Shown: positions 19,655-28,000 of the stretch, one piece after another | Layout of the letters: each line of letters starts with the position of its first letter | How positions within the stretch are numbered: the stretch's first letter is position 1 | Assembly (NCBI RefSeq): GCF_002019695.1 | Contig: NZ_KV917376.1 | Span: forward strand, 4,656,072-4,720,071 | Length of the DNA: 64,000 nt | DNA from: Evansella clarkii | Lineage (GTDB): Bacteria > Bacillota > Bacilli > Bacillales > Salisediminibacteriaceae | Reading direction: 5' to 3' | Translations under genes and position numbers: made by a program | Notes under the pieces: generated by a model | Seen by the model: the letters and a program-made list of their open reading frames with translations, nothing else | What the model was told of the DNA's origin: nothing | Database searches by the model: none

Positions 19655-20132
19655 CTTTCTCCTCCTGCTGAACAGAATTCCTTAAAAATTCCCCTGGATG
19701 AATAACAGTTCTTTCGAAAATTGTGCTATCCAGCGAAGTGACTGCAAGTGTAATCCCATAATCATTCTCTTCCACTCTGAATGCTCCAGTCTTCTGAAGG
19801 AATACTTCATGCCCTGTTCCATTTACCCTCCGACGGATTTTATCCTGATATAATTCATAACGAATTATACTGCCGTCCCCAGGTCTGTCAAAAAACAACA
19901 CTGTTCCCTGAGCGTTAGTCCAGTATGTGCCGCTTTTCCGAAATTCAGACTGAAGCTGAACAAAAAACAGCACTTTTTCCTCATATGCTCCTCTTTCCGG
20001 CTTGTAAGTATTCAGCGCTGTAAAAACGGCAGGGATAAAAGAAGCAATAATAAGAAAAATAGTCAGACCTGCCATGACTTCCAGAATTGTTATTCCCTCT
20101 TGATTCAAACGGCGCTGACAAACATCTTTCAT
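19644..20132 (-). CDS. comGF: Competence pseudopilin-like protein ComGF
   Basis: This 162-residue protein has an N-terminal helix with EGITILEVMAGLTIFLIIA (residues 12-30), a relaxed prepilin signature. It also has the ComGF core with RYELYQDKIRRRVNGTGHEV around residue 90. It is somewhat longer than the 127 residues of the B. subtilis protein, mainly at the C-terminus. It overlaps comGG, and lies largely behind comGE except for the overlap noted there. Confidence 0.87.
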   Translation of the reverse strand: MKDVCQRRLNQEGITILEVMAGLTIFLIIASFIPAVFTALNTYKPERGAYEEKVLFFVQLQSEFRKSGTYWTNAQGTVLFFDRPGDGSIIRYELYQDKIRRRVNGTGHEVFLQKTGAFRVEENDYGITLAVTSLDSTIFERTVIHPGEFLRNSVQQEEKDEQ

Positions 20133-20433
20133 ATTCTCTTTCGTTCACTCCCTCCCAATACATACATAATTGAAGAATGCCGTTTTTCTCACCAACAGAC
20201 GCAATATACTCTTTATTCTTATACTGGACAGGTCCCGCCTGCACTTCATCTATCTCCATAATAATCCTGTGGAGAAAGTAATGAACCGCCTCTTCACCCG
20301 CTCTTTCCTCCCTGACAGCCATCCGCTCCATATAAATTAAATTAATTGCAGGCAGTAAAACGGCAGCCGACACTGCGAAAACAAGCAGTCCGGCCATTAC
20401 TTCTGTTAAGGTAAAACCATCAGAGTTTTTCAA
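19981..20433 (-). CDS. comGE: Competence minor pseudopilin ComGE
   Basis: A TTG start at 20433 with GGGGGAG upstream gives a product beginning MKNSDGFTLTEVMAGLL, a clear class III prepilin peptide (G-F-T-L-x-E). The first 100 residues look like ComGE. The frame then runs on for about 50 codons inside comGF, giving a tail rich in Ser, Asn, Arg and aromatic residues that is probably just comGF read in another frame. Either the overlap is real or a small frameshift removed the original stop near 20130. Confidence 0.8.
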   Translation of the reverse strand: MKNSDGFTLTEVMAGLLVFAVSAAVLLPAINLIYMERMAVREERAGEEAVHYFLHRIIMEIDEVQAGPVQYKNKEYIASVGEKNGILQLCMYWEGVNEREYERCLSAPFESRGNNNSGSHGRSDYFSYYCFFYPCRFYSAEYLQAGKRSI

Positions 20434-20875
20434 TATAAAATCTCCCCCTGACGAACTGAAACATAAGCAAGTATGAATCTTTCCTGTGATTAAATATAAG
20501 ACTGCCCGACTTTGAAACTGTACCTCCAGGCATATACCGAAGCTCATTATAATCTAGCGTCCCCGCAGCCACCGAGAGCCCTCCTGGGAAATAACGTGTT
20601 TTCACGGTCCTTACCCCGTGTCGTATTCTGTAGGTTCCGTTTTCCGGTGAGAAAATCACGTGTACTGTAATTCCCTCGCTCATCGCTGTCATCTGGCTTT
20701 CATACAAGTCCATTTCAAGCTGTTCAAAAAAGTATTCCAGACTCTTTGCTTCTGTAGACTTTCCGAATACAGGAAATGCAATCAAAAGCACAGTGCCGAG
20801 GAGCATCAGCACTAACAGCATCTCAATAAGCGTATAGCCTGCCTCATTCAGATTCCTCATATTCCAGGTAATCAA
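20420..20875 (-). CDS. comGD: Competence minor pseudopilin ComGD
   Basis: This 151-residue protein has the prepilin peptide AGYTLIEMLLVLMLLG near residues 12-27 and the usual C-terminal beta-sheet region. It starts at TTG 20875, overlapping the comGC stop by four bases; an in-frame ATG at 20860 is the alternative. ComGD is a minor pilin of the DNA uptake pseudopilus. It lies downstream of the prophage break in comGC. Confidence 0.88.
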   Translation of the reverse strand: MITWNMRNLNEAGYTLIEMLLVLMLLGTVLLIAFPVFGKSTEAKSLEYFFEQLEMDLYESQMTAMSEGITVHVIFSPENGTYRIRHGVRTVKTRYFPGGLSVAAGTLDYNELRYMPGGTVSKSGSLIFNHRKDSYLLMFQFVRGRFYIEKL

Positions 20876-21129
20876 AGACCCAGATCGTTGAGAGTAACAG
20901 TGCTCCCGTCAGGGCATTTCAATGTGTCCACGTATTTTTGATCTTCCAGGACCGATAAACTTTCAGGTTTATTACCTGTATCAATTTCGTACGCAAAATA
21001 CTGAGCTTTAATCAGATCCTTTGTGGCCTCACATCCTTTTTCTGAAGCCATGCTCTGATTTTTTGCAAGATTTGGCACGGCGATCAGCAGAAGTATAGAA
21101 ATGATAACAAGGACAATCATCATTTCAAT
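20872..21129 (-). pseudogene. comGC: comGC 3' part, cut off by prophage integration
   Basis: The segment encodes the body of the major pseudopilin: the rest of the hydrophobic helix (IEMMIVLVIISILLLIAV) and the globular part with Cys in EKGCEATK and LKCPDG. The start codon and the peptidase site are missing here; they lie 40 kb away at 61162-61230. Joining the two at the shared 10-bp core gives an intact 105-residue ComGC. Upstream phage sequence supplies an in-frame ATG at 21150 with AGGA nine bases before it, but the resulting peptide begins MLIPLVIEMM and lacks the G-F cleavage site. Confidence 0.95.
21120..21129. repeat. Prophage attachment core, left end (attL)
   Basis: TCATTTCAAT on the plus strand, identical to 61161-61170. 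The host side is comGC 3'; the phage side starts GACTAGGGG. The short core is normal for large serine integrases. Confidence 0.9.
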
Positions 21130-21171
21130 GACTAGGGGTATTAACATATATTTTTTCCTAAAATAGACAAA

Positions 21172-21200
21172 AGAGGAGCTGACCAAATGGTCAGCTCCGT
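21172..21200. terminator. Hairpin terminator behind the Panacea-linked toxin gene
   Basis: The perfect inverted repeat GGAGCTGACC / GGTCAGCTCC with a 4-base loop is followed on the minus strand by TCTTTTG. It lies between the toxin gene and attL and would also limit read-through from the prophage into comGC. Confidence 0.75.
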
Positions 21201-21217
21201 TATAATTGCAGATAATA

Positions 21218-21775
21218 TTATTCTCCATACTCGCAGTATGGACAAAAATCATATCGATTGTAATCAGCCTGATTATGATGCTCGCTTTCATGAATTAAAT
21301 GGTGATAATCAACAAATACTGGTGTTAGACAGTTGTTAGTATAATCTCTTATAGCAATAAGGCGGATATTTTGAGTGATCCCAAATTGCCACAGAGATGG
21401 ACCCGCAACTTTTCCATCGCTAAACTTATGGCCATGGATGTTTTCAATAATAGTGACTACTTCATCTAGCTTATCTTCTGCTATCGGATGACAATGCGGC
21501 CATGCACCCGTTCCGCCAGATTTGATAATACTCTTCCAGTTTTCTTGAATGACAGGTATTACCTTGTGAAACAATTCGAATATGTATGTTGCAAACATTG
21601 TTTCGTCTTTTAATTTGTTTGTATATCCCTTTTTTGATATACTTCTTAACCAATCTTTATTAGAAAGATCAAAAGTTAAGGGGGACTCTGATGTATTAGG
21701 ATCAGTCCCCCTTTGAACATTTTTGCTTACATCTTTCTTGTTTTTGCCAATTCTCTTTCTACCACTTTTACCCAT
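21218..21775 (-). CDS. Candidate toxin of a Panacea-type toxin-antitoxin pair
   Basis: This 185-residue protein has a Lys/Arg-rich N-terminus of about 30 residues. The core pattern is NIRLIAIRDYTNNCLTPVFV followed by DYHHLIHES, which recalls the RLxGFxxDNxFxxLxFDxxHxxYP pattern I associate with phage-borne RelE/ToxN-like toxins. The C-terminus has clustered His and a CPYC motif that could bind zinc. It starts one base inside the stop of the upstream Panacea antitoxin (TGATG), so they form an operon. The function is inferred from that partner; the protein itself I do not recognise with confidence. Confidence 0.6.
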   Translation of the reverse strand: MGKSGRKRIGKNKKDVSKNVQRGTDPNTSESPLTFDLSNKDWLRSISKKGYTNKLKDETMFATYIFELFHKVIPVIQENWKSIIKSGGTGAWPHCHPIAEDKLDEVVTIIENIHGHKFSDGKVAGPSLWQFGITQNIRLIAIRDYTNNCLTPVFVDYHHLIHESEHHNQADYNRYDFCPYCEYGE

Positions 21776-22239
21776 CAATCAATATACTCCACTTGCTGAA
21801 TGTAATAATTAAAAATATCTATGTCTGATATTTTTTCATTGCACCTTTCAATTGGGTTGTAACCTTTCCTTGCATTTCTCCACGGGTCTTCTTTATGAGT
21901 AATGGTTTCTAATTCATTACCAGTAAATTCGCCATACTCTTCCCAAACCTGTTCCAGTATATCCTCTATTTCTTCAGGTAAATCAGGTGAAAAGTCTTTT
22001 TTGGGAATGTTCTGATACCCGTAATTACGATATTCAAAATATACATCAGGGATAACTGGTCCATGTACCCAGGCTTCGAAATCTTCTTCAAAAAGCCGAT
22101 TTTCCAATTCCTCGGAATCTTCATTTTCTAAAGTTAATGTCCAGGAATAAGCATAATAAAGGAGTTTTTGCAGCTTTTTAGGTGACATGGAATCTTTGGA
22201 TAAAAACCAATTGATCACATTTTGTAATTCTGGACTCAA
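21775..22239 (-). CDS. Panacea-domain (DUF4065, SocA/GepA-like) antitoxin
   Basis: This protein of about 154 residues starts at TTG 22239 with GAGG nine bases upstream; the longer open frame upstream lacks a site. The Panacea signature is clear: SPKKLQKLLYYAYSWTL near residues 20-36 and FEAWVHGPVIPDVYFEYRNY near 58-77. Panacea domains are known promiscuous antitoxin domains that neutralise unrelated toxins encoded next to them. Here the partner is the gene behind it. The position at the prophage edge beside attL fits a lysogen-maintenance or anti-phage module. Confidence 0.88.
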   Translation of the reverse strand: MSPELQNVINWFLSKDSMSPKKLQKLLYYAYSWTLTLENEDSEELENRLFEEDFEAWVHGPVIPDVYFEYRNYGYQNIPKKDFSPDLPEEIEDILEQVWEEYGEFTGNELETITHKEDPWRNARKGYNPIERCNEKISDIDIFNYYIQQVEYID

Positions 22240-22410
22240 TGTGGTCACCCTCTTTCTTTGATAATTATTTTTAACATAAGGATATAGCAAAAATATGCAA
22301 AAAGATAGTATTTTGACAAAAAATCCATAATTCTTTAATATTTGTATTCCTTTTTTTGTGTTCATAGTAACTTATTTATGTCCTATTTTACTACTTTTTA
22401 TTCAATTACC

Positions 22411-22424
22411 CAAACATATGTTCT
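22411..22424 (+). promoter_or_regulatory. LexA/DinR-like box before the YolD gene
   Basis: CAAACATATGTTCT matches 12 of 14 positions of the Bacillus SOS consensus CGAACRNRYGTTYC. It lies 50 bases before the YolD-like start, next to a possible promoter TTGTTT-17-TATCCT. Confidence 0.65.
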
Positions 22425-22473
22425 TGTTTTTGGAGGTTTATTTTTGTATCCTACATATAAGGGGTGATCAACT

Positions 22474-22815
22474 ATGAAGGAAATAGACATGTCAAAAAAC
22501 AAAGATCGAGGAACAATAAAGTGGACAGCCATGATGCTTCCGGAACATATTGCTATGTTGCGTGATTGGCACCATGAGCAAAGTAAAGTTCCTAAGCCGC
22601 AACTAGAAGAGCAGCAGTACGAGGAATTTTCTTACATTATGGCTGAAGCTATGGAGTTTAACAGAGAATTAAAGATTACTTACTGGAAGAATGGATTTTA
22701 TGAGGAATTTACTGGCCATGTTCATTACGCTGATCCAGTCACCAAGAGGTTACATATGAAGAAGAATGAGGACATTGAATATATACCGATTGACTGTATT
22801 GTTGCTATAAAGTGA
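22474..22815 (+). CDS. YolD-like protein
   Basis: This 113-residue protein begins with a polar stretch and RGTIKWTAMMLPEHIAMLRDW, the YolD-family hallmark. YolD-like proteins usually sit next to Y-family polymerases (UvrX/YqjW) and are SOS-regulated; no polymerase gene is adjacent here. AGGGGTGAT precedes the ATG. It is one of few plus-strand genes in the left half of the prophage and has its own LexA-like box and terminator, so it behaves as a moron expressed in the lysogen. Confidence 0.88.
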   Translation: MKEIDMSKNKDRGTIKWTAMMLPEHIAMLRDWHHEQSKVPKPQLEEQQYEEFSYIMAEAMEFNRELKITYWKNGFYEEFTGHVHYADPVTKRLHMKKNEDIEYIPIDCIVAIK

Positions 22816-22956
22816 TTTGTCGAACAAAAATTGTATACTTTTGTAATTTTCTGATATATATTGGAATTAGGAGCAGAGGACTTAGCAAGGAGTCCTGGGA
22901 AAACTGTTCCGTAAAAGAGTGGGTATGGAGAAGTCCTGCTCTTTTTTTTGTATGTG

Positions 22957-22987
22957 AAAAGCCCGGAATTAACCGGGCTCTTTTTTA
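22957..22987 (+). terminator. Terminator between YolD gene and endolysin
   Basis: GCCCGG AATTAA CCGGGC followed by TCTTTTTT on the plus strand. It probably ends the plus-strand YolD transcript; the minus-strand T-tract is weaker. Confidence 0.8.
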
Positions 22988-23995
22988 TTATCCAAACATA
23001 TGACCCCAAGTTGCTGGTCCAAGGATTCCGTCATTTGTTAATGAACTAAACCCTCGCTGATAACTTCTCACAGCTGCTGCAGTTTGTGGTCCATAAATAC
23101 CGTCAACAGTTACCCCTATGACACGTTGCACAGCACGTATATCAGTGCCGCGAGGATAAGCTCCTCGATCATGACGGCGGACACCCACATATCTTACAAT
23201 CATCCTTAATCTTTGAATTGTAGATGGGCCAGGGCGCCCGAAAAAGTTTCCGTTTCTGCTGGAGATATTATGCTTCAACTGGAATCGCTCTATCGCAGCT
23301 AAAGTTTCAGCACCAGGCTTTCCGTCTGCTCCAAACCTAGGCAGCTGCTCACCTGCACCGATCAACAATCGCTGTCCTTGTGTAACTGATAAACCAGCTT
23401 CTTTAAACGCTACTTCGATTTCTGAATACTTCTGTCTGGCTGACATTTTAGCAAAGGACGGAGTGGATCCAGTTGAGCTTGATTTTGTTTGCGTCGGCCT
23501 GTCCACTTTAACTTTTTCGCCCTCCCGGTAAGCTTTAAATTCCTGTCTTAGCCTATTCATATTCTGGCCAGGACATTGTGTATTTTGACCAGGAAACTCA
23601 TTATGGCCCATGACATCATCTACAGTTAGATTAAGGTCATCAATCACTTTTTTAGTACGTTCAAACAAGACCCTTTTTTGACTTGGCGAAAACTCTTTGT
23701 TTGCAACTACGCACATATTATAAATGTAGCTGTTTTGACCTCCTACACCGTTAGTCACCATTTCGTAATCGTAACAGAGCTCTACATCGTTATTATCAGC
23801 ATCTGATAAAATTATTTCAGCATATCCGCCAGTAGACCAAGGAGGACGATATTTGCTCCATGTGTTATTCCAAAATGACCAAAAACCTCCTCTTGCTGTA
23901 CCTGACCAATGCCAAGCCACTTTCCTGATTTGGCTTTTAGATCGTCTGGTATTTCGTTTTGGTGTTTGCGATCTCAAATCAATAATTTTACTCAT
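22988..23995 (-). CDS. Phage endolysin: N-acetylmuramoyl-L-alanine amidase with peptidoglycan-binding repeats
   Basis: The 335-residue lysin cuts the bond between muramic acid and the stem peptide. The N-terminal amidase_2 fold spans about residues 1-155, with His in AWHWSG near residue 28 and a second conserved block MGHNEFPG. Two PG_binding_1-like repeats follow, one around residues 200-270 and one at the end with VQRVIGVTVDGIYGPQTA and DGILGPATWG. No signal peptide is present, so export depends on the holin encoded just upstream (four-base overlap). Confidence 0.95.
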   Translation of the reverse strand: MSKIIDLRSQTPKRNTRRSKSQIRKVAWHWSGTARGGFWSFWNNTWSKYRPPWSTGGYAEIILSDADNNDVELCYDYEMVTNGVGGQNSYIYNMCVVANKEFSPSQKRVLFERTKKVIDDLNLTVDDVMGHNEFPGQNTQCPGQNMNRLRQEFKAYREGEKVKVDRPTQTKSSSTGSTPSFAKMSARQKYSEIEVAFKEAGLSVTQGQRLLIGAGEQLPRFGADGKPGAETLAAIERFQLKHNISSRNGNFFGRPGPSTIQRLRMIVRYVGVRRHDRGAYPRGTDIRAVQRVIGVTVDGIYGPQTAAAVRSYQRGFSSLTNDGILGPATWGHMFG

Positions 23996-24222
23996 TTAAG
24001 CCCCTCCTCTTCTAATTTTTTTCGTTGTTTCTGTCCAGTGGGTGTAGCATATTTATTGTGGTAAACTGCATAACCCACAATTGCCAGTGGTCCCAAAGTG
24101 GCTAAAAAATCTAGCCACTCATTGGGGACTTCTACTCCAAAACTTGCTTTTAAAGCCAAAAAAAGAGCCGCCACTGCTGCCAGGACGTACTCCACAATAT
24201 CTTTTAAAACTTGCTTATCCAT
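23992..24222 (-). CDS. Phage holin
   Basis: This 76-residue protein has two hydrophobic segments (about 9-26 and 37-55) separated by a short loop, and a highly charged C-terminus ending EEEGLK. This is the class II holin pattern. It overlaps the endolysin start by four bases, so lysis timing and lysin synthesis are coupled. Confidence 0.88.
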   Translation of the reverse strand: MDKQVLKDIVEYVLAAVAALFLALKASFGVEVPNEWLDFLATLGPLAIVGYAVYHNKYATPTGQKQRKKLEEEGLK

Positions 24223-24236
24223 ATAAAAGCCTCCCT

Positions 24237-24590
24237 TTAAGGTGAATAGTATGAAATTAGTATCGGCGAAATAGCCAGTATCAGAGGTATAATAATCGCG
24301 ACAATACCAATAAGATTCCTGGTTAACTGATCCCGTCGTTTGTCCTCCTGTTTTTTGTAAGTTTTAAACTGCTCCTTCAGCTGAAGAATATCTCTTTCAT
24401 TGTCCTCAGCTAAACCAAGAGCTTCACGACTCCTTTCATTAGCTTCATGGGCGGCCTCAAACTTCTCCTCAAACTTCTCTTCAAGCTTTTCCATTCGCCC
24501 ATCCAGTTTAGTTAGCGATTTAGACAACCCCCGCAGCTCGTCATATATTTCTTTAGGGCCTATTATGACCCCATTTTTCTCCTCACTCAT
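24237..24590 (-). CDS. XhlA-like hemolysin/holin accessory protein
   Basis: This 117-residue protein has a long charged coiled coil (about residues 20-90) ending in one C-terminal membrane helix with LIGIVAIIIPLILAISPIL. This is the XhlA architecture of PBSX-type lysis cassettes, in which XhlA works with the holin XhlB to permeabilise the membrane. Its position directly before the holin supports the call. Confidence 0.85.
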   Translation of the reverse strand: MSEEKNGVIIGPKEIYDELRGLSKSLTKLDGRMEKLEEKFEEKFEAAHEANERSREALGLAEDNERDILQLKEQFKTYKKQEDKRRDQLTRNLIGIVAIIIPLILAISPILISYYSP

Positions 24591-24626
24591 TGTCCCCTCC
24601 CTGTTTGAGACATAAAAATAACACTA

Positions 24627-24863
24627 CTACTCAGCAGTGCCCTCCTCTTTATCTTTATTTATTTCATTCAACAGATGATTTTTTGCTTTCTCTTCCAGCT
24701 TTTCAATTGATTCGTTACCAGCATACTCCTCAGCACTTAACTCCAGGTTTCCATTAACACTTATTGTCCTTTCTTCATTTTTTGCGGCATATGCTACCTG
24801 CACACTCTTCACATTATTGTTTTCGTCATACCGTGTATTTACTGAACGGATTTGAAAATTCAT
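24627..24863 (-). CDS. Small phage protein of unknown function
   Basis: This 78-residue protein has an N-terminal beta-rich part with NTRYDENNNVKSVQVAYA and an acidic helical tail. It overlaps the next upstream gene by four bases and lies between the tail spike and lysis genes, where many Gram-positive siphophages encode small proteins of unknown role. I do not recognise a family. Confidence 0.7.
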   Translation of the reverse strand: MNFQIRSVNTRYDENNNVKSVQVAYAAKNEERTISVNGNLELSAEEYAGNESIEKLEEKAKNHLLNEINKDKEEGTAE

Positions 24864-25054
24864 TTTCCTTCACTCTCCTTTTTTTCTGTCCCTTTTAATA
24901 ACTCTAATTCCCCGACTTTTTCTTCCAACTTTTCTGCATAATTAATAATCGCTTGCTTTGCTGCCTGTTCATTCGCCAGCTGCACCTCTAAAGACGCAAT
25001 CTTGTTCGCCAGCTTTGCTTGTACGTCATTTGAATTATACGTTACTTTTTTCAT
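24860..25054 (-). CDS. Small coiled-coil phage protein
   Basis: This 64-residue protein is almost entirely a heptad-patterned helix (residues 10-55) rich in Ala, Glu and Lys. It overlaps the tail-spike gene by four bases and the following gene by four bases, so it is translated as part of the late operon. It may be a tail-fibre accessory or assembly peptide; nothing in it decides. Confidence 0.7.
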   Translation of the reverse strand: MKKVTYNSNDVQAKLANKIASLEVQLANEQAAKQAIINYAEKLEEKVGELELLKGTEKKESEGK

Positions 25055-28000
25055 GCGGATTCTCCCTCTCTGGTTAATTTATCTTCTAATTCATCAATAC
25101 GGCTCTTTAACTCTTTTACAATTGGTATAAGGAGTGTCCACGCCCTTTCCTGATAGTTTTCCACCTCCCCGTCCATATAGTCCACATACTCTGGCAATCC
25201 TACAGCTTCAAAGTCATCCGCAATTAATCCATAATACCTGCTTAATCCTTCTGTTGTACCCCCGTTTTCCTCAACCTCAGCTATGTCATACCAGCTTTTA
25301 GGGGTAAGATCTAAAAGTTTATATGGATCTACATTTACTTCTTGGATATCTGTTTTATACTTTTCAGCAGAGGTGGAACGATAAAAACGATATTCTCCAC
25401 TACCATCATTTGCTATCCTCACATTAGCCTGGTTACTGGATGTATTATCCTGAGTAGCATTGTTATACATAGTCCCATCGTCTCTGATCCAAAAATCAGT
25501 TCTGAAGCTTCCTCCATTAACATGACTCCTGATTTCAAAGGGGATCATCCCAGAAGCTCTGTTTCCATAGTGTGTGTTATGAATGTTATTACGAGAGCCG
25601 ATTTTGTGACCATTCGCAAACATAATTCCATTATTGTTTTGTGAATACCCCCCCGTGCCAGGAAGGTGCATACCGCCATTCACATATATGGTATCTCCGG
25701 TGAAATCAATCATATCCGCATAAACTCGGAAACCATCTAGATTAACACGATCACCAGATTTATTTACTTTATAAATCTCTAAAGCATCATTGAGGGTATT
25801 AAATTCTGCATGGCCAGTTTCTATAAATGGCCGGTTAACATCAGGCTGCCATTGCGCAACCTGCAAGCTTAAACCAACGCCTCCTTCTTGCTCAATATTG
25901 GGGTTGTCTACTACTAATTGGCTGGCCCTAACCTCCCCGGAAAAAGTACCAGTGGCTCCACGAAGCTCGCCACCAAACTTAAGATCGCCCCGGACTTCTA
26001 GTTCTTCTGCCGTCACAAAAGCATCTAATTCGATTCGGTCTGCCTTAGCACTAATTTCACTTTCCAAGCCGTCAATCGTCAGCCAGGCTTGCGAAACCTC
26101 CTCGCCCAGGTTATCAACTGTGCTGGCGTCCGCCTTCAATGTTATCTGGCTGTTGAGACCGTTTATGTCTACCTCCACACTGTTCAAACGCTGCCCATGC
26201 TCAGTGACTGTTTCACTGTCAGCTTTCAATTCAATCTGTCCCGCCATTGTGGATATCTGGCCTTCTGCTGTGGATACACGATCTTCAACTGCGTTTACTT
26301 CGGTTGTAGTTGCTCTTAGGTTGATTGCGTCTGCATTCTGTACAATTTCAGTTTCCGCGCTAACAAGCCTTCCAGCAACACTGTTTGCCGCACTAACATT
26401 AATAACAGTTTCCCTATAACCCGAAGGTACAGATGCATCTTCTTGAAAGTTTACTAATGTCCACCCACTAATCTGGATATTCTCGTACATATGAGCTGTT
26501 AATTGATAAGAGTCCCGGGTTGACGAACGTATATATACATCTAAATACTGCGTATCGTAAGTTGTATTCGTTAATATACGAATCTGTGAAATTGGAAAAG
26601 ATCCATAGCTGGAGAATCTGGTTATAAATAGCTCTTCATTCCTGTTGTAATGAGTTTGCGCTGAAAATTCTACTACTCCATGATGCCCGGAAGTTGTATC
26701 CTTTATTAAGAACCTTGCACTCGCTCTGTTACCTGAGTTAGTTGCTATTCTGTACCAAGCTCCTTCGGCAGGAACACTTCTTCCTACTTTTTCTCCTTCA
26801 ACAGCAAGAGTTTCCAAATCAGAGACAGCAGTATTTAATGTATTTTGAGTGACCCTTTGACTTATCATGTCAGCATGTTGCTCCTGTACACTCTCTACAT
26901 TCTCAAAACGTGTAATTACGCCATCCTGATCCACTTGATATTCTGTTTTAGTCACCATATCCGCAATTAAATCTGCCTGCTGACGCTGCACAGACTCCAG
27001 TTCACTGACCTCACCTGTTAAGGTATTCACCGAGGATTGTTCAGCCTTTGATTCAATTGCCAATGCGTTTTGTTCAATACTAGTTTTAGCCTGGTTTAAT
27101 TCACTTCCGATATCGCCAACCTCATCGGCAAGTTGATTAAAGGTAGTTTGCTCCACCTTCGAACCTAAACCTTGTTCGGTCTGGTAAATACGTGACTCGT
27201 GGCTTTCCAAATCAGTTATAATACCATCCTTGTCCGCTTCATAGACAGTTAAAGAAACAACGTTATCAAACATGCTATCTAATTCAGAAATTGTGTAAAC
27301 AGAATCAGCATCAGCTTTGCTTACTAACTGACCATTGACCCAATCCGCATCCACTTTTGAAGACACCTCGGTCTGCAGCTCATTTACAATGGAGGTATCG
27401 GCCTTATACTGCAGCTGTCCGTCTACATATTCCAGGCCGGCTTTTTCAGCTATATCCTCCGTTAACTCCTGGACTTTTGCTTCGTATACCGCCTTATTAA
27501 CGGCGTTAACGTCAGTATAGTTTTTTGCACTTCTTTCCGCTTGGTCTGCTACGGTATCAGCGTGTTCTCTTGCATTTTGTTCTGCTTCACCGGCTTTTTG
27601 ATCTGCATGATTCTTAGCGTTACCCTCGGCTTGATTAGCCTTCTCGGAAGCATCCTGCTGCGCTCTGCCTTCATAAAAAATATCTTGATCATCCGCATGT
27701 TGTTTGGCATCCGCACGGGCATTACTTGACTTCTTAGAAGCGTCATCCCTGGCAATCTCTTCATATAGAATGTCCTGATAATCGGCGTGTCTTTTCGCTT
27801 CCTGCTCAGCTTGGTAAGCTTCCTCAGAAGCAAACTGCTTTGAAGCTTCCAGGTTCGCAAGTGCCTGTTCGATTCTTGCCTGCTCTTCTGCAGATAAACG
27901 CCGGTCTGAATGGTCAATAGCTTCACGCATACGCTCTACGGACAGCTTTGCAGGCAGTTCCTGTTTTTCGATACCATCAAGCTCGTTAAACTTATCTTTG

